A stretch of DNA of 62,819 nt from Agromyces agglutinans. Lineage in GTDB: Bacteria > Actinomycetota > Actinomycetes > Actinomycetales > Microbacteriaceae. Position 1 is the first letter of the stretch. Each line of letters begins with the position of its first letter. The translations under genes were made by a program, and so were the position numbers. The DNA is taken from positions 31,251 to 94,069 of the forward strand of contig NZ_WJIF01000011.1 in the NCBI RefSeq assembly GCF_009647605.1. The letters run 5' to 3'. This document shows positions 46,951-55,200 of the stretch, piece by piece. The notes under the pieces were generated by a model. That model ran no database searches and was not told where the DNA came from. It worked only from the letters and a program-made list of their open reading frames with translations.

Positions 46951-47247
46951 TCAGTCGAGCGGCGGCTCGGCCCCCTCGACCGGGGTCATGGCCCGGACCT
47001 TCAGCCGGTTCGGGAGGAACGGCTCCTCGCGGACGGCTCCGGAGGCCTTGTCGATGAAGATCGCGAGGTTGTCCCAGCGCTGGAACTCGTCGTGGCCGTC
47101 GACGAGGAACTCGCGCGCGCCCCACACCGGGAGGTAGTTGTCGGCATCCTCGTACCAGCCGGAGATGTGCAATGTTCCCGCGATGGCCGGCGGTCGTTCC
47201 GCGAAGTGCCGCTCCAGCGCCGATCGCGCTTCCTCGATCGTCAGCAT
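46951..47247 (-). CDS. YrhB-like (Imm35-type) small protein, paralogue B
   Basis: A 98-residue protein (MLTIEEARSALERHFAERPP) that aligns end to end with the next gene upstream at 47278. Shared blocks are MLTxxEAR, WYED, YLPVWGAREF, FIDK and AMTPV. The pattern of an N-terminal helix then a W-rich sheet, with a strand ending in a DK-tG segment, resembles YrhB/Imm35 immunity proteins. ATG at 47247 preferred over a GTG at 47250. Likely antidote to a papain-like domain of the effector (inferred). Confidence 0.75.
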   Translation of the reverse strand: MLTIEEARSALERHFAERPPAIAGTLHISGWYEDADNYLPVWGAREFLVDGHDEFQRWDNLAIFIDKASGAVREEPFLPNRLKVRAMTPVEGAEPPLD

Positions 47248-47277
47248 CACAGGAATGCGAGTCGTCGCCGCGGGTGG

Positions 47278-47562
47278 TCAACGCCGCTCGTCGACCGGTG
47301 TCATCGCATCGATCTTGTCGAGGTGGTCGGGCATGAACTCCAGACGAACCTCGCCGGTGCGCTTGTCGATGAACACCACTCGTTGGTCCCATCGGGCATA
47401 CGAATGGTCGTCGTCGACGTAGAACTCACGGGCGCCCCAGACCGGCAGGTAGTCGGAATCGTCCTCGTACCATCTGTGCACGTACAGCGTGCCCTCGATG
47501 AGCAGCGGTTCGCGGGCCGCGTAACGATCGAACGCGGCTCGCGCCTCATCCAGTGTGAGCAT
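47278..47562 (-). CDS. YrhB-like (Imm35-type) small protein, paralogue A
   Basis: A 94-residue protein (MLTLDEARAAFDRYAAREPL). ATG at 47562 lies 4 bp after the effector stop; a frame extending to 47580 would overlap the effector. Very similar to the 46951 gene, so a tandem duplication is probable. Immediately downstream and in the same direction as the toxin, the classical position for an immunity gene. Confidence 0.78.
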   Translation of the reverse strand: MLTLDEARAAFDRYAAREPLLIEGTLYVHRWYEDDSDYLPVWGAREFYVDDDHSYARWDQRVVFIDKRTGEVRLEFMPDHLDKIDAMTPVDERR

Positions 47563-47566
47563 GGCC

Positions 47567-50500
47567 TCAGTCTCCCGCATCCGACGTCGCGTTGCTCGCG
47601 TGCGCAGCCGGGCCCTGAGCGGGCGGCGGCGACATCTGCTGCACGAGTTGCTGCTCCCGCTGCCTGAGCCTCAGATACTGTTCGTACAGACCGCGCCGCT
47701 CTTGCTCGGCTCGCCGACGGGTGATCGCATCCGTGCCGGGATCGGCGATCACGCTGTCGAGTTCCTGGATGTCGCGCTCGTTGTGGAATCGCCAGTGCAT
47801 CCCCATCGCGAGGTCGCGATCCCGGAGCCTGTCAGCGTCCGTGCCGTTCGCGAACGCGTCACGGACGGCGGCGCCCTCCTCGAGGCGCATCGACGTCTTC
47901 AGCACCCGATCGGTCGGCTCGAGATCGTCCACCCGGAGCACGTTGATGTCCAATCCAGGCTCTCCGGACGGAGGATTGAAGACCATCCGTGCGATCGTGG
48001 CCGAGGCATCCACGGAATTCACTTGACCGTCGTAGAACTTCAAGCCGTCGGCTTCCTTCACGATCGTGAGGACGTGGCCACCACCGGTCTTGTACATGCC
48101 GCCGATGAATCCGCGTGCGCCGACCTCCCAGTCAGCCGTGAGGTTCGCCAGAGCTTCCTCGACCGTGTCGCCGTGACGGGAGAGTGCCTCGAACTCGCGA
48201 GTGGTTCCGTCTGCCTGCTGCCAGTCGCGCGCGATCGCGTGCGGGCCCCGCATCTCGACGCCGGGCGTGCCGGCGGTCGGGCTCGCCTCCACGTCGTACC
48301 CGCGCATACGGAGTTCGAGCGCGTTGACCACGAAGTGGCAGTTGAACTGGAAACGTGGGTCCAGCCAAACGCCCTGGTTGACCGCAGCGACGCTCGCCGC
48401 CGCCGACTCCGGCCCTCGCCAGGCGTACGCGTTGTCGAGGATCTCGTGACGCCCATCGGAGGTCGATACCGCCGGATCGCCGGAATCGGCCGCCTCGACC
48501 TGATCGACGTCCACCCCGAATTCGGCCGTGTCACCCGCGCCGTCGCCGAATTCCGGAGCGGCCGACTGCTCGGGAGACACCGGTTCGTGCTCGGCCGTCG
48601 GCTCCGGCGAGGAGGTGTCTTCGGCTCCCGAGACTGCGGCCTCGGCCGGCGCCCCGCCGGTGTGACTCGCGGAGGCGGCGTCAGCGCCCGGCGTCGCTGG
48701 AACCTGGACACCCGACGCGCCCGCGCGGGTGCGCGGCGCCGCCGACTGGGATGACGAGGGGTTCGAGGTCGTCGACGTGCTGTTCGTGCTCGTGCCGCTC
48801 GTCACGCTCGTCGGCGCCGTCGGGGCCGTCGTCGTCGAGGTCGCAGCAGCGGCAGGGGCGGCCGTGCCGGGAGCCGAGGTAGTCGGCGTCGCCGGACCGC
48901 TCGGCGCCGTCGCAGTGGGCGGAGTCGCAGCCGATGTCGTTGCGGCCGGCGTCGCGGCGGTCGGCGTCGCGGCGGCCGGAGCCGGAGCAGCCGGCGTCGT
49001 ACCCGGCGCCGTTGCGGCCGGCGTCCCGGCGGGCGTGGCCGGCCCGGTGATCGGCTGGGCGCTCGTGAGTGTCGCCTGCGTCGCGGTCGCGCCGGAGATG
49101 GCATCCGTCGCGCCCAGGTGCACGTTCATGTGGATGTGCTTGAGCAGCTTCGGGTCGATCGTGCGGACCGCGGCCTGCACATCGGAGAAGAGGTCGGTGA
49201 TGCGCCGACCGCTCCACGCCGCGCCGAGCGAGCTGTTCACCGGGGAGTCGCCCGCGCCGTCGAATCGGTTCGCGCGACCGCCGGCCGACTGGTCGGGACC
49301 GTGCAGCACCGCGGGGTTGGTGAACGGCACGCCGAGCTTCTTCAGGGCCTTGATCGCACGGCTCTGCTGGCTCTTGGCGACCCGGTCCTCACGCCGGAAG
49401 AACTGGACGTTGTGCCGCCATTCGGCGACCGTCAGCTGGTTCAGGCCCTGCTGCTGCAGGCCGACCTGGCGCTGGAACTCGTTCCAGTCGTGGTGCGGCT
49501 CAGCCCGGGTGAAGGCGTCGACGTCGATCGGCTTCTTCAGCGCGTAGGTTCCATCGTCGTTCTTGACGATGGGCGACTTGGGGTCGGCGGCGAGCTTGTC
49601 GAGCTCGGCGCGGATCTCGGGCGTGAGATCGGGGATGTCGTACCCGTTGTACGTCCGACCGGGGCCATCGGAGCCGTCGGAGGCGTGATCGGGGCCGACC
49701 GTCGCCTGGCTCTTCCAGCCCCGCGCCGGGGCATCCGCGGTCGCGTCGGCAGCGGCGTCGGCCGTGCTCGACGCCGGATCGGCGGAGGTTCCGCTCGTGG
49801 CGTCGGCACCGACGGTCGTCGGCGCAGCCGAGTCGGGCGACGATGCGGCGTCGGGCGAGGCCGGTTCGGGCGCGGTCTCGTTCGGCTTCGTGCCGTCGGG
49901 GTTGGTGACGAGCTCGGGCTGGATCGACGCATCCCAGTTCGTGGCGTCGGGCTCGAAGGGCGGCCACGGGGTCCGGGTGCCGTTCTGCGCGTCGAGCGCC
50001 CAGACCGTGTCGCCGTCGAAGTACGCGTTGAACCAGTGGCCGTCGCCGGTCGACCGGTCGATGCCGACCACGCAGTGCGAGCCGGGCCCCATCGCGGTGA
50101 GCGTCGAGGCGATCTGGTCGGGCGTCATCGGCGTCTGCGGGTTGCCGGTGCGCGCCTCCATCTGGGCGACGTCCAGCGTTCCGGTGGATGCCTCGGCGCT
50201 CGACGATCCGTTCAGGAAGTCGTTGAGGTTCGACGAGGTGTTGCCGCAGTTCGTGGCGTAGCCGTTCGCCGGGTCCGACGGGTCGAAGTTCGGGTTGATC
50301 GACTGCAGTGCGGCATCGATCTCCTCGACGCTGCGAGTCGTCGTGTTGTTCGCGGCCGGGTCCTTGGCGGGAGCCTGCCCATCGGCGCTACCGGTGTTCG
50401 CCGCACCGTCGCCATGGCTCGTCGACGGCGAGCCGCTCGAGGGCGCCTCGGTCGACGGCGATGCGGCCGGGCTCGTCGTGCCGGGCGCCGAGCCGTTCGG

Positions 50501-52972
50501 CGCCGGGGCCGCCGGTGCCGAACCGCCGGGCGTGTGCGTGGGGAGGAAGGAGGGCTTGAACGCCAGGGCCGCTGCACCCGCTGCGGCGGCCGCTCCGCCG
50601 GCGGCCACGACGTCTTCGGGAGCGAGATCGACGTCGTCGACGGGCGAGGTCGCATCGCCGTCGGTGGCGCCGCCATCGGTGGCGCCGACGTCGGTCGGGG
50701 TGCTGGATGCCTCGACCGCGGTCGCCGCGTCGACGGAAGCCGTGTCGACGGAAGCCGTGTCGACGGAGGTCGCATCGATGCCGTCGGCGGCGTCGGACGG
50801 TGAGCCGGTCGTCGGCTGGGCGGTCGCCGACGCGGCGGCAGCCCCCGCCGGGCCGTCGGCCGGAACGGTCGTCTCAGCAGCGGGCGTCTCGGCGTGAACC
50901 GGGGCATCAGCGTGAACCGGGGCATCCGCGTGCACCGGAGCGTCAGCGTGAACGGGGCCATCCGCGTGCACCGGGGCATCCGCCTGCACGGGCGCATCCG
51001 CGTGCACCGGAGCATCCGCGTGCACCGGCGCATCCGCGTCCACCGGAGCATCCGCGTGCGCCGGAGCATCCGCGTGCACGGGCGCGTCGGCATGAACCGG
51101 GGCATCCGCCTGCACGGGCGCATCCGCGTGCACCGGAGCATCCGCGTGCACGGGCGCGTCGGCATGAACCGGGGCATCCGCCTGAACCGGCGCATCCGAG
51201 TGCACCGGAGCATCCGAGTGCACCGGAGCTTCCGCCGCACCCGAGTCCGCGTGCACCGGGGCATCGGTGTTCGACGAGGCGTCCGCGGGCGGCGCGTCGA
51301 CCGCGGGCGCGTCGGCGTTCGAGCCGTTGCCGAGATCGACGCCGCTGGTGTCCACGTCGCCCGGCAGGTCGACCGTGCCGCCGTCGCCCGCGGTCGAGCC
51401 GCCGTCGGCACCGCCGCCGGGCGTGGGCGCGTCGTTCGAGACGTCGACCGCGCCGCCGCCACCCGAGGTGTTCGACCCGCCGCCGCCCGAGCCCGGGGTG
51501 GGCGCGTCGTTCGAGACATCCACCGACGGACCGCCGTTCGGGGTGCCCGCGTTCGCGTTCGTGCCCGTTCCGCTGGGAATGCCGCTGGTGTCGAGGTCGG
51601 GGCCGGCACCACCGCTACCCGTGCCGCCGGCGCCGCTCGGCGTCGTCGGCGCGCTCCCGCCACCGGGTCGGCCGGCCATCGCGCCACCGAGCAGCGCGCC
51701 CGCGGCCATCGCCGACAACGGCTGGAACGGCTGGCCCGACAGGCCGGACTCGGCGAGGCCCGACGCGAGTCCGTCGACGGCGCCGCCGCCGGTCTCGACC
51801 GCGATGTGCGTCACCCGCTGCATCCCGCCCGGGTTGATCCGGTTGGTCAGTCGCCCGCCCGCGCCCGAGACTCCGGCACCGGCGGCGCCGCCGACCGCGG
51901 CCGACAGCGCCGCGTTGAGCACGTTCTGCGGCTGGTAGTCGGGATCCAGTGCGCCGCGCACCGTGTTGAACGACACGGTCGTGATGCCGCTCGCGAGACC
52001 CGCCGAGATCGCCTCCTTCGCGACCCGGATGCCTCCGCGGATCGCCATGCGCGCCGCACGCAGCGCCATCATGATCAGGGTGCGCAGCTTCTTGCACAGC
52101 GCAGCGATCTTGATCGCCCACCGCGTCACGGTGAGCATGATCTTCGCGGCCATCGCCGCGGCGCCCGCACCGAAGGTCACCGCACCGAGCAGTGCGCCGA
52201 TGCCGATCTCGATCGCGATCTCGACGGCCATCTGGGCGATGAACCAGCCGATCTCCTCCCAGGCCTTGTCGACCGCGTCGATCATGCCGCGAGCGAATCC
52301 GGCCATCGAGTCCGCCGAGTCGGCGACCTTGCCGAGCGACGATCCCAGCGACCGCTGGCACGAGAGCACGCTCGCCTTCTGCGGCAGCGTCATCGACGAC
52401 ACGTTCGTGAACGCGCCGTCGACGCGCGACTGCGCCCGGGTGAGCGACCCCGACAACTCGCTCCACGCCGACTCCGCCGACGAGAGCTTGCCGCGATCGG
52501 CCGAGGGCAGCACGACGCCGAGCGTCGCCAGGGCGTCCTTCAGGAAGTCGCCGAACTCGCCCAGCGGGCCCTCGGGCCCCTTGCCCAGCGACGTCGGCAC
52601 GGACGCCGACGGCGGAACGATCGACGGGTTCTCCTCGGGGATGCCCGACGAGGCGGCGGGCTTGAACGCCCCGACCAGCTGCGCGCCGTCGTACGCCCGG
52701 CCGGTGTTACCGAGCGCCGCATCGACGATGCGCAACGCGTTGGCGAGCCCCAGGGCCGACTTCATCACGTCGACCGCGTACTTGTCGTAGCCCGGCTCGC
52801 CGTCCTGGCCGTGCGCGAAGACCTCGGCCGACTCGTCGTCGCCCGCCATGCCACCCGTACCGCCGAGGGCCGACTCGCACGCCTGCACGGCCAGCGACAC
52901 GGACTGCGCGATCGAGTACAGGGCGGTGCCGTCCGCGGCGAGCCGCGCAGCATCGAGCTGGACTTGCGACAT
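47567..52972 (-). CDS. Giant multi-domain polymorphic toxin of a type VII (WXG100) secretion locus
   Basis: An 1801-residue protein. Residues 1-110 form a WXG100-like helical region. About 140-430 is helical with strongly hydrophobic stretches (EIAIEIGIGALLGAVTFGAG), similar in design to actinobacterial T7 effectors of the CpnT type. About 430-690 is a Gly/Ser/Pro linker ending in 19 copies of an APVHAD-like hexapeptide (582-695). Candidate toxic parts: a papain-like/glutamine-deamidase domain with C909, H979 and D994 (DAQ); an Ntox15-like domain at about 1060-1260 with H1224 and D1227 in LHGPDQ-AGG; and a second papain-like domain with C1545 (NCHFVV then ELRMRGYDVEA), H1633 and D1648 (DGQ). 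No signal peptide. Five small genes follow. Confidence 0.9.
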   Translation of the reverse strand: MSQVQLDAARLAADGTALYSIAQSVSLAVQACESALGGTGGMAGDDESAEVFAHGQDGEPGYDKYAVDVMKSALGLANALRIVDAALGNTGRAYDGAQLVGAFKPAASSGIPEENPSIVPPSASVPTSLGKGPEGPLGEFGDFLKDALATLGVVLPSADRGKLSSAESAWSELSGSLTRAQSRVDGAFTNVSSMTLPQKASVLSCQRSLGSSLGKVADSADSMAGFARGMIDAVDKAWEEIGWFIAQMAVEIAIEIGIGALLGAVTFGAGAAAMAAKIMLTVTRWAIKIAALCKKLRTLIMMALRAARMAIRGGIRVAKEAISAGLASGITTVSFNTVRGALDPDYQPQNVLNAALSAAVGGAAGAGVSGAGGRLTNRINPGGMQRVTHIAVETGGGAVDGLASGLAESGLSGQPFQPLSAMAAGALLGGAMAGRPGGGSAPTTPSGAGGTGSGGAGPDLDTSGIPSGTGTNANAGTPNGGPSVDVSNDAPTPGSGGGGSNTSGGGGAVDVSNDAPTPGGGADGGSTAGDGGTVDLPGDVDTSGVDLGNGSNADAPAVDAPPADASSNTDAPVHADSGAAEAPVHSDAPVHSDAPVQADAPVHADAPVHADAPVHADAPVQADAPVHADAPVHADAPAHADAPVDADAPVHADAPVHADAPVQADAPVHADGPVHADAPVHADAPVHADAPVHAETPAAETTVPADGPAGAAAASATAQPTTGSPSDAADGIDATSVDTASVDTASVDAATAVEASSTPTDVGATDGGATDGDATSPVDDVDLAPEDVVAAGGAAAAAGAAALAFKPSFLPTHTPGGSAPAAPAPNGSAPGTTSPAASPSTEAPSSGSPSTSHGDGAANTGSADGQAPAKDPAANNTTTRSVEEIDAALQSINPNFDPSDPANGYATNCGNTSSNLNDFLNGSSSAEASTGTLDVAQMEARTGNPQTPMTPDQIASTLTAMGPGSHCVVGIDRSTGDGHWFNAYFDGDTVWALDAQNGTRTPWPPFEPDATNWDASIQPELVTNPDGTKPNETAPEPASPDAASSPDSAAPTTVGADATSGTSADPASSTADAAADATADAPARGWKSQATVGPDHASDGSDGPGRTYNGYDIPDLTPEIRAELDKLAADPKSPIVKNDDGTYALKKPIDVDAFTRAEPHHDWNEFQRQVGLQQQGLNQLTVAEWRHNVQFFRREDRVAKSQQSRAIKALKKLGVPFTNPAVLHGPDQSAGGRANRFDGAGDSPVNSSLGAAWSGRRITDLFSDVQAAVRTIDPKLLKHIHMNVHLGATDAISGATATQATLTSAQPITGPATPAGTPAATAPGTTPAAPAPAAATPTAATPAATTSAATPPTATAPSGPATPTTSAPGTAAPAAAATSTTTAPTAPTSVTSGTSTNSTSTTSNPSSSQSAAPRTRAGASGVQVPATPGADAASASHTGGAPAEAAVSGAEDTSSPEPTAEHEPVSPEQSAAPEFGDGAGDTAEFGVDVDQVEAADSGDPAVSTSDGRHEILDNAYAWRGPESAAASVAAVNQGVWLDPRFQFNCHFVVNALELRMRGYDVEASPTAGTPGVEMRGPHAIARDWQQADGTTREFEALSRHGDTVEEALANLTADWEVGARGFIGGMYKTGGGHVLTIVKEADGLKFYDGQVNSVDASATIARMVFNPPSGEPGLDINVLRVDDLEPTDRVLKTSMRLEEGAAVRDAFANGTDADRLRDRDLAMGMHWRFHNERDIQELDSVIADPGTDAITRRRAEQERRGLYEQYLRLRQREQQLVQQMSPPPAQGPAAHASNATSDAGD
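50888..51229 (-). repeat. 19 tandem 18-bp units encoding an APVHAD-like hexapeptide
   Basis: Inside the effector, residues 582-695. The units vary at few positions (H to Q or D, A to S, once G for A). The variants APVQAD and APVHSD are interspersed, as expected from past unequal exchange. It lies between the N-terminal secretion part and the toxin domains and may be an extended, metal-binding or proline-rich stalk. The Asp/His-rich composition is notable. Confidence 0.9.
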
Positions 52973-53020
52973 GGAGGATCTCCTGGGTTCGGTTCGAAGA
53001 AGGGATCGGGTGCGGGCGCG

Positions 53021-53332
53021 TCAGCCGCTGAGAGCGGCGGCGAGCTTCGCCCAGGATTCGTCGAGCGACTCGATGGTCTCGGTGTACGCCTTGTGCGCAC
53101 CGTCGACCTGGTCTTGCAGGCCTTCGGCGGCCTGCGTCATCGCTTCGGCGCCGAGCTGCCACTTCTCGAACATGCCGAGGAAGTTGGTCATCGCCTGGCC
53201 CTGCCACTCGGCGGGCAGCATGTAGGCGAACCCGCTCGCGCCCTGCTTGAGCGCCGTGCAGTACGTCACGAGTTCGCCGAGCATGTCGGCCAGGGCCTTG
53301 AGGTCGGCCGTGTCAGCCTGCTGTTCAGACAT
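53021..53332 (-). CDS. WXG100-family protein (EsxB-like)
   Basis: A 103-residue protein with the EWQG turn at residues 42-45 (W43, G45) between two helices, the hallmark of WXG100 substrates. ATG at 53332 overlaps the preceding gene by 8 bp. It lies 48 bp upstream of the effector, suggesting it is its partner or co-secreted protein. Confidence 0.88.
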   Translation of the reverse strand: MSEQQADTADLKALADMLGELVTYCTALKQGASGFAYMLPAEWQGQAMTNFLGMFEKWQLGAEAMTQAAEGLQDQVDGAHKAYTETIESLDESWAKLAAALSG

Positions 53333-53990
53333 CCTTCACCTCTGCTGTGTACGCGGAGACGGCGGGCGCCGGCGCATCGATGTCGGGGACCTCGGGCACG
53401 TCGACCGGGGGGACGCCCTCGACCAGCATGGGCTCGCCGTCTTCGCCGACGCGGAAGACGCCCTCGCCGATCGAGTCGTCGTCGCCGTCGCGATCGCTGT
53501 CGCCCGAACCGCCACCGGTCGCCTGGCCGCCGCTCTTGCGGGATCCGATCAGGCCGCCGCCGAAGGTCTCGCGCTCGCCGTCTCCGGCGTAGTCGCGACC
53601 GAAGAACTCGGCCATGTCTTCAGCGCGCTCCTCGCCCTGCTGGACCGTCGCGCCGAGCTTGCCCGAGTTCGATCGCATGGCGGCGACCGCCGGCGCACGA
53701 CCGTTGAACGACCGCTGCACGCCCGACTCGTTCTGGGTGTACGAGCCGTCGGCCGCGATGAGGCCCGACTGGAGCGCCGCGAGCGACTGGCGGACGAACC
53801 CGGCGGTCGTCATGAACGTGGCCCAGCCCTCGGCGAAGCTCTCGGCGTCTTCACCCTTCCAGGACACGTCGACGGTGCGCTTGACCTGCGAGTCGACGGT
53901 CGACAGGTTCGTGTCGAACGTCGAGAGCACGGTGCCGAGCAGCGCGGCGACCTCGCTGAGCGCTGTCGCCCTGACTCTGAATGCGACCAC
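53325..53990 (-). CDS. WXG100-like protein with long acidic C-terminal tail
   Basis: A 221-residue protein. Residues 1-110 have the SWKG turn (W44, G46) and helical pairing of the WXG100 fold. After residue about 130 a Gly/Asp/Ser-rich, strongly acidic and proline-rich tail follows (GDSDRDGDDDS, then PPVDVPEVPDIDAPAPAV). GTG at 53990 with GGAGGGG. The tail is atypical for small WXG100 proteins. Its C-terminal YTAEVKDV could carry a secretion signal, but no canonical YxxxD/E is certain. Confidence 0.8.
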   Translation of the reverse strand: MVAFRVRATALSEVAALLGTVLSTFDTNLSTVDSQVKRTVDVSWKGEDAESFAEGWATFMTTAGFVRQSLAALQSGLIAADGSYTQNESGVQRSFNGRAPAVAAMRSNSGKLGATVQQGEERAEDMAEFFGRDYAGDGERETFGGGLIGSRKSGGQATGGGSGDSDRDGDDDSIGEGVFRVGEDGEPMLVEGVPPVDVPEVPDIDAPAPAVSAYTAEVKDV

Positions 53991-54054
53991 GGGATTCCCC
54001 TCCGAGCGGTGTGGCGCCGGGGGCAGTCGACCCCGGCGCCGTCGTCATGGAACG

Positions 54055-54348
54055 TCAGCCGTTGAACGTGCCGGCGATCGCGTTCTCGCTGTCCTCGTAG
54101 GAGAGCGCCGCCTGGTTGAGCAGGTCGCTGATGCCCTGCAGGGACTCCTTGAGCTGCAGGCCGGCCTGGTCCCACTGCGAGTAGAGCTCGTTGAAGCTCT
54201 GCGACGCGGTGCCCGACCAGTCGCCGGAGATGAGGCCCTCGACGAGCGACTTCAGGTTGGACAGCTGCGACTCGATCGACTGCGAGCCGCTCGAGAGCTG
54301 CCCGGCGACACCGGCGAGCGAGTCGGACGTGACGCGGATCTCCGCCAT
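54055..54348 (-). CDS. WXG100-family protein (EsxA-like)
   Basis: A 97-residue protein with the DWSG turn (W44, G46) between two helices. The start at 54348 has an excellent GGAGGAAATC. First of the leftward run esx-esx-esx-toxin. It is probably the main partner in the secreted heterodimer. Divergent from the membrane gene at 54580. Confidence 0.92.
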   Translation of the reverse strand: MAEIRVTSDSLAGVAGQLSSGSQSIESQLSNLKSLVEGLISGDWSGTASQSFNELYSQWDQAGLQLKESLQGISDLLNQAALSYEDSENAIAGTFNG

Positions 54349-54423
54349 GATTTCCTCCGTTGAGTGGATGCCTCGTGTGAGCACCGGAACGGAGCAGGTA
54401 CTCCGAACCCTCGTGCCTGCAAC

Positions 54424-54546
54424 ACGTTACCCGCTGAGGCTCTCGTTGCCGATGGGGAGAAGTCCCCGTCCTCGCGGACGCCCGTCGCGGAAGCACCCCC
54501 TGACGAGGCATCCGGTCGCGCCGATCCCGGGCCGAGTGGGTACAGT
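54424..54546. promoter_or_regulatory. Divergent promoter region of the type VII locus
   Basis: TAACGT on the minus strand (54424-54429) is a -10-like element toward the WXG100 genes. TACAGT on the plus strand (54541-54546) is a -10-like element toward the membrane genes. Neither has a good -35. No clear operator. Confidence 0.35.
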
Positions 54547-54579
54547 CGAGGCATCCCAGCCCCGATGGAAAGGCCGCCT

Positions 54580-55200
54580 GTGCGCCCCGACAACGCGACC
54601 CTCGCCGCTCGCCCAGAGCAGTTCCGCCACGCCCGTTCCACCGCGAAGACGGTGGTGTTCGCGGTGCTGGCCGCCGTCGCGCTCGTGGCGCTCGCGGTCG
54701 TCCTCGTGAACTTCGAGGCCATCCGCGACGACGCCGGCGACATGACCGGTCGCCGGTCGGGCCTGCGGGGCATCGTCGCGCCGGCCGCCGTGGTGCTCTG
54801 CGCGTTCTTCGCGTTCGTGTTCGGATGGTTCGCGATCAGCGGCTCGCACGCGTGGGAGCGCACGGAGACGGGCACCCGGCTGAAGCCGCGCTACTTCACG
54901 GTCGACGGCGGCGGCGACGTCGCCGACGCGCTGCACGCTCGGTTCGCCACCGGCGACCCCGCGCAGTACCTGCCGGTGCCCAACCACAGGAAGGGCGCCA
55001 TCCGGGTCGCGATCTACCGCGCGGATGCCGATCGCCTGGGCTTCGTCACGATCCAGGTCGGCAAGGGCGCCGCCGCGCGGGGATGGCCCCTCATCACGAT
55101 GCGCGACCGCGCGTTCGTCCAGCTGAAGCAGCTCGCTCCCGAGGACTTCTCGCGCCGGCACGGCGGTTCGGGCACCATCGACCCCCTGCTCAACGGCTGA
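54580..55200 (+). CDS. Membrane protein of the type VII locus, two spans
   Basis: A 206-residue protein with hydrophobic spans at about 22-43 and 62-84, then a soluble C-terminal domain of about 115 residues (TVDGGGDVADALHARFATGD; KGAAARGWPLITMRDRAFVQ). No known motif. GTG at 54580 with GGAAAGG 6 bp upstream; an ATG at 54565 is possible. The stop shares a base with the next ATG (TGATG), so the pair are a unit. Association with type VII secretion is inferred from position. Confidence 0.78.
   Translation: MRPDNATLAARPEQFRHARSTAKTVVFAVLAAVALVALAVVLVNFEAIRDDAGDMTGRRSGLRGIVAPAAVVLCAFFAFVFGWFAISGSHAWERTETGTRLKPRYFTVDGGGDVADALHARFATGDPAQYLPVPNHRKGAIRVAIYRADADRLGFVTIQVGKGAAARGWPLITMRDRAFVQLKQLAPEDFSRRHGGSGTIDPLLNG

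Noticed and set aside
50888..51229. CRISPR-like array
   Set aside because: The units are contiguous 18-bp coding repeats with no spacers, in frame within the effector.
50894..53707. Plus-strand 937-codon frame opposite the toxin
   Set aside because: Its repeats mirror the effector's hexapeptide array and the rest is low-complexity Arg/Gly sequence; no ribosome site or conserved domain.
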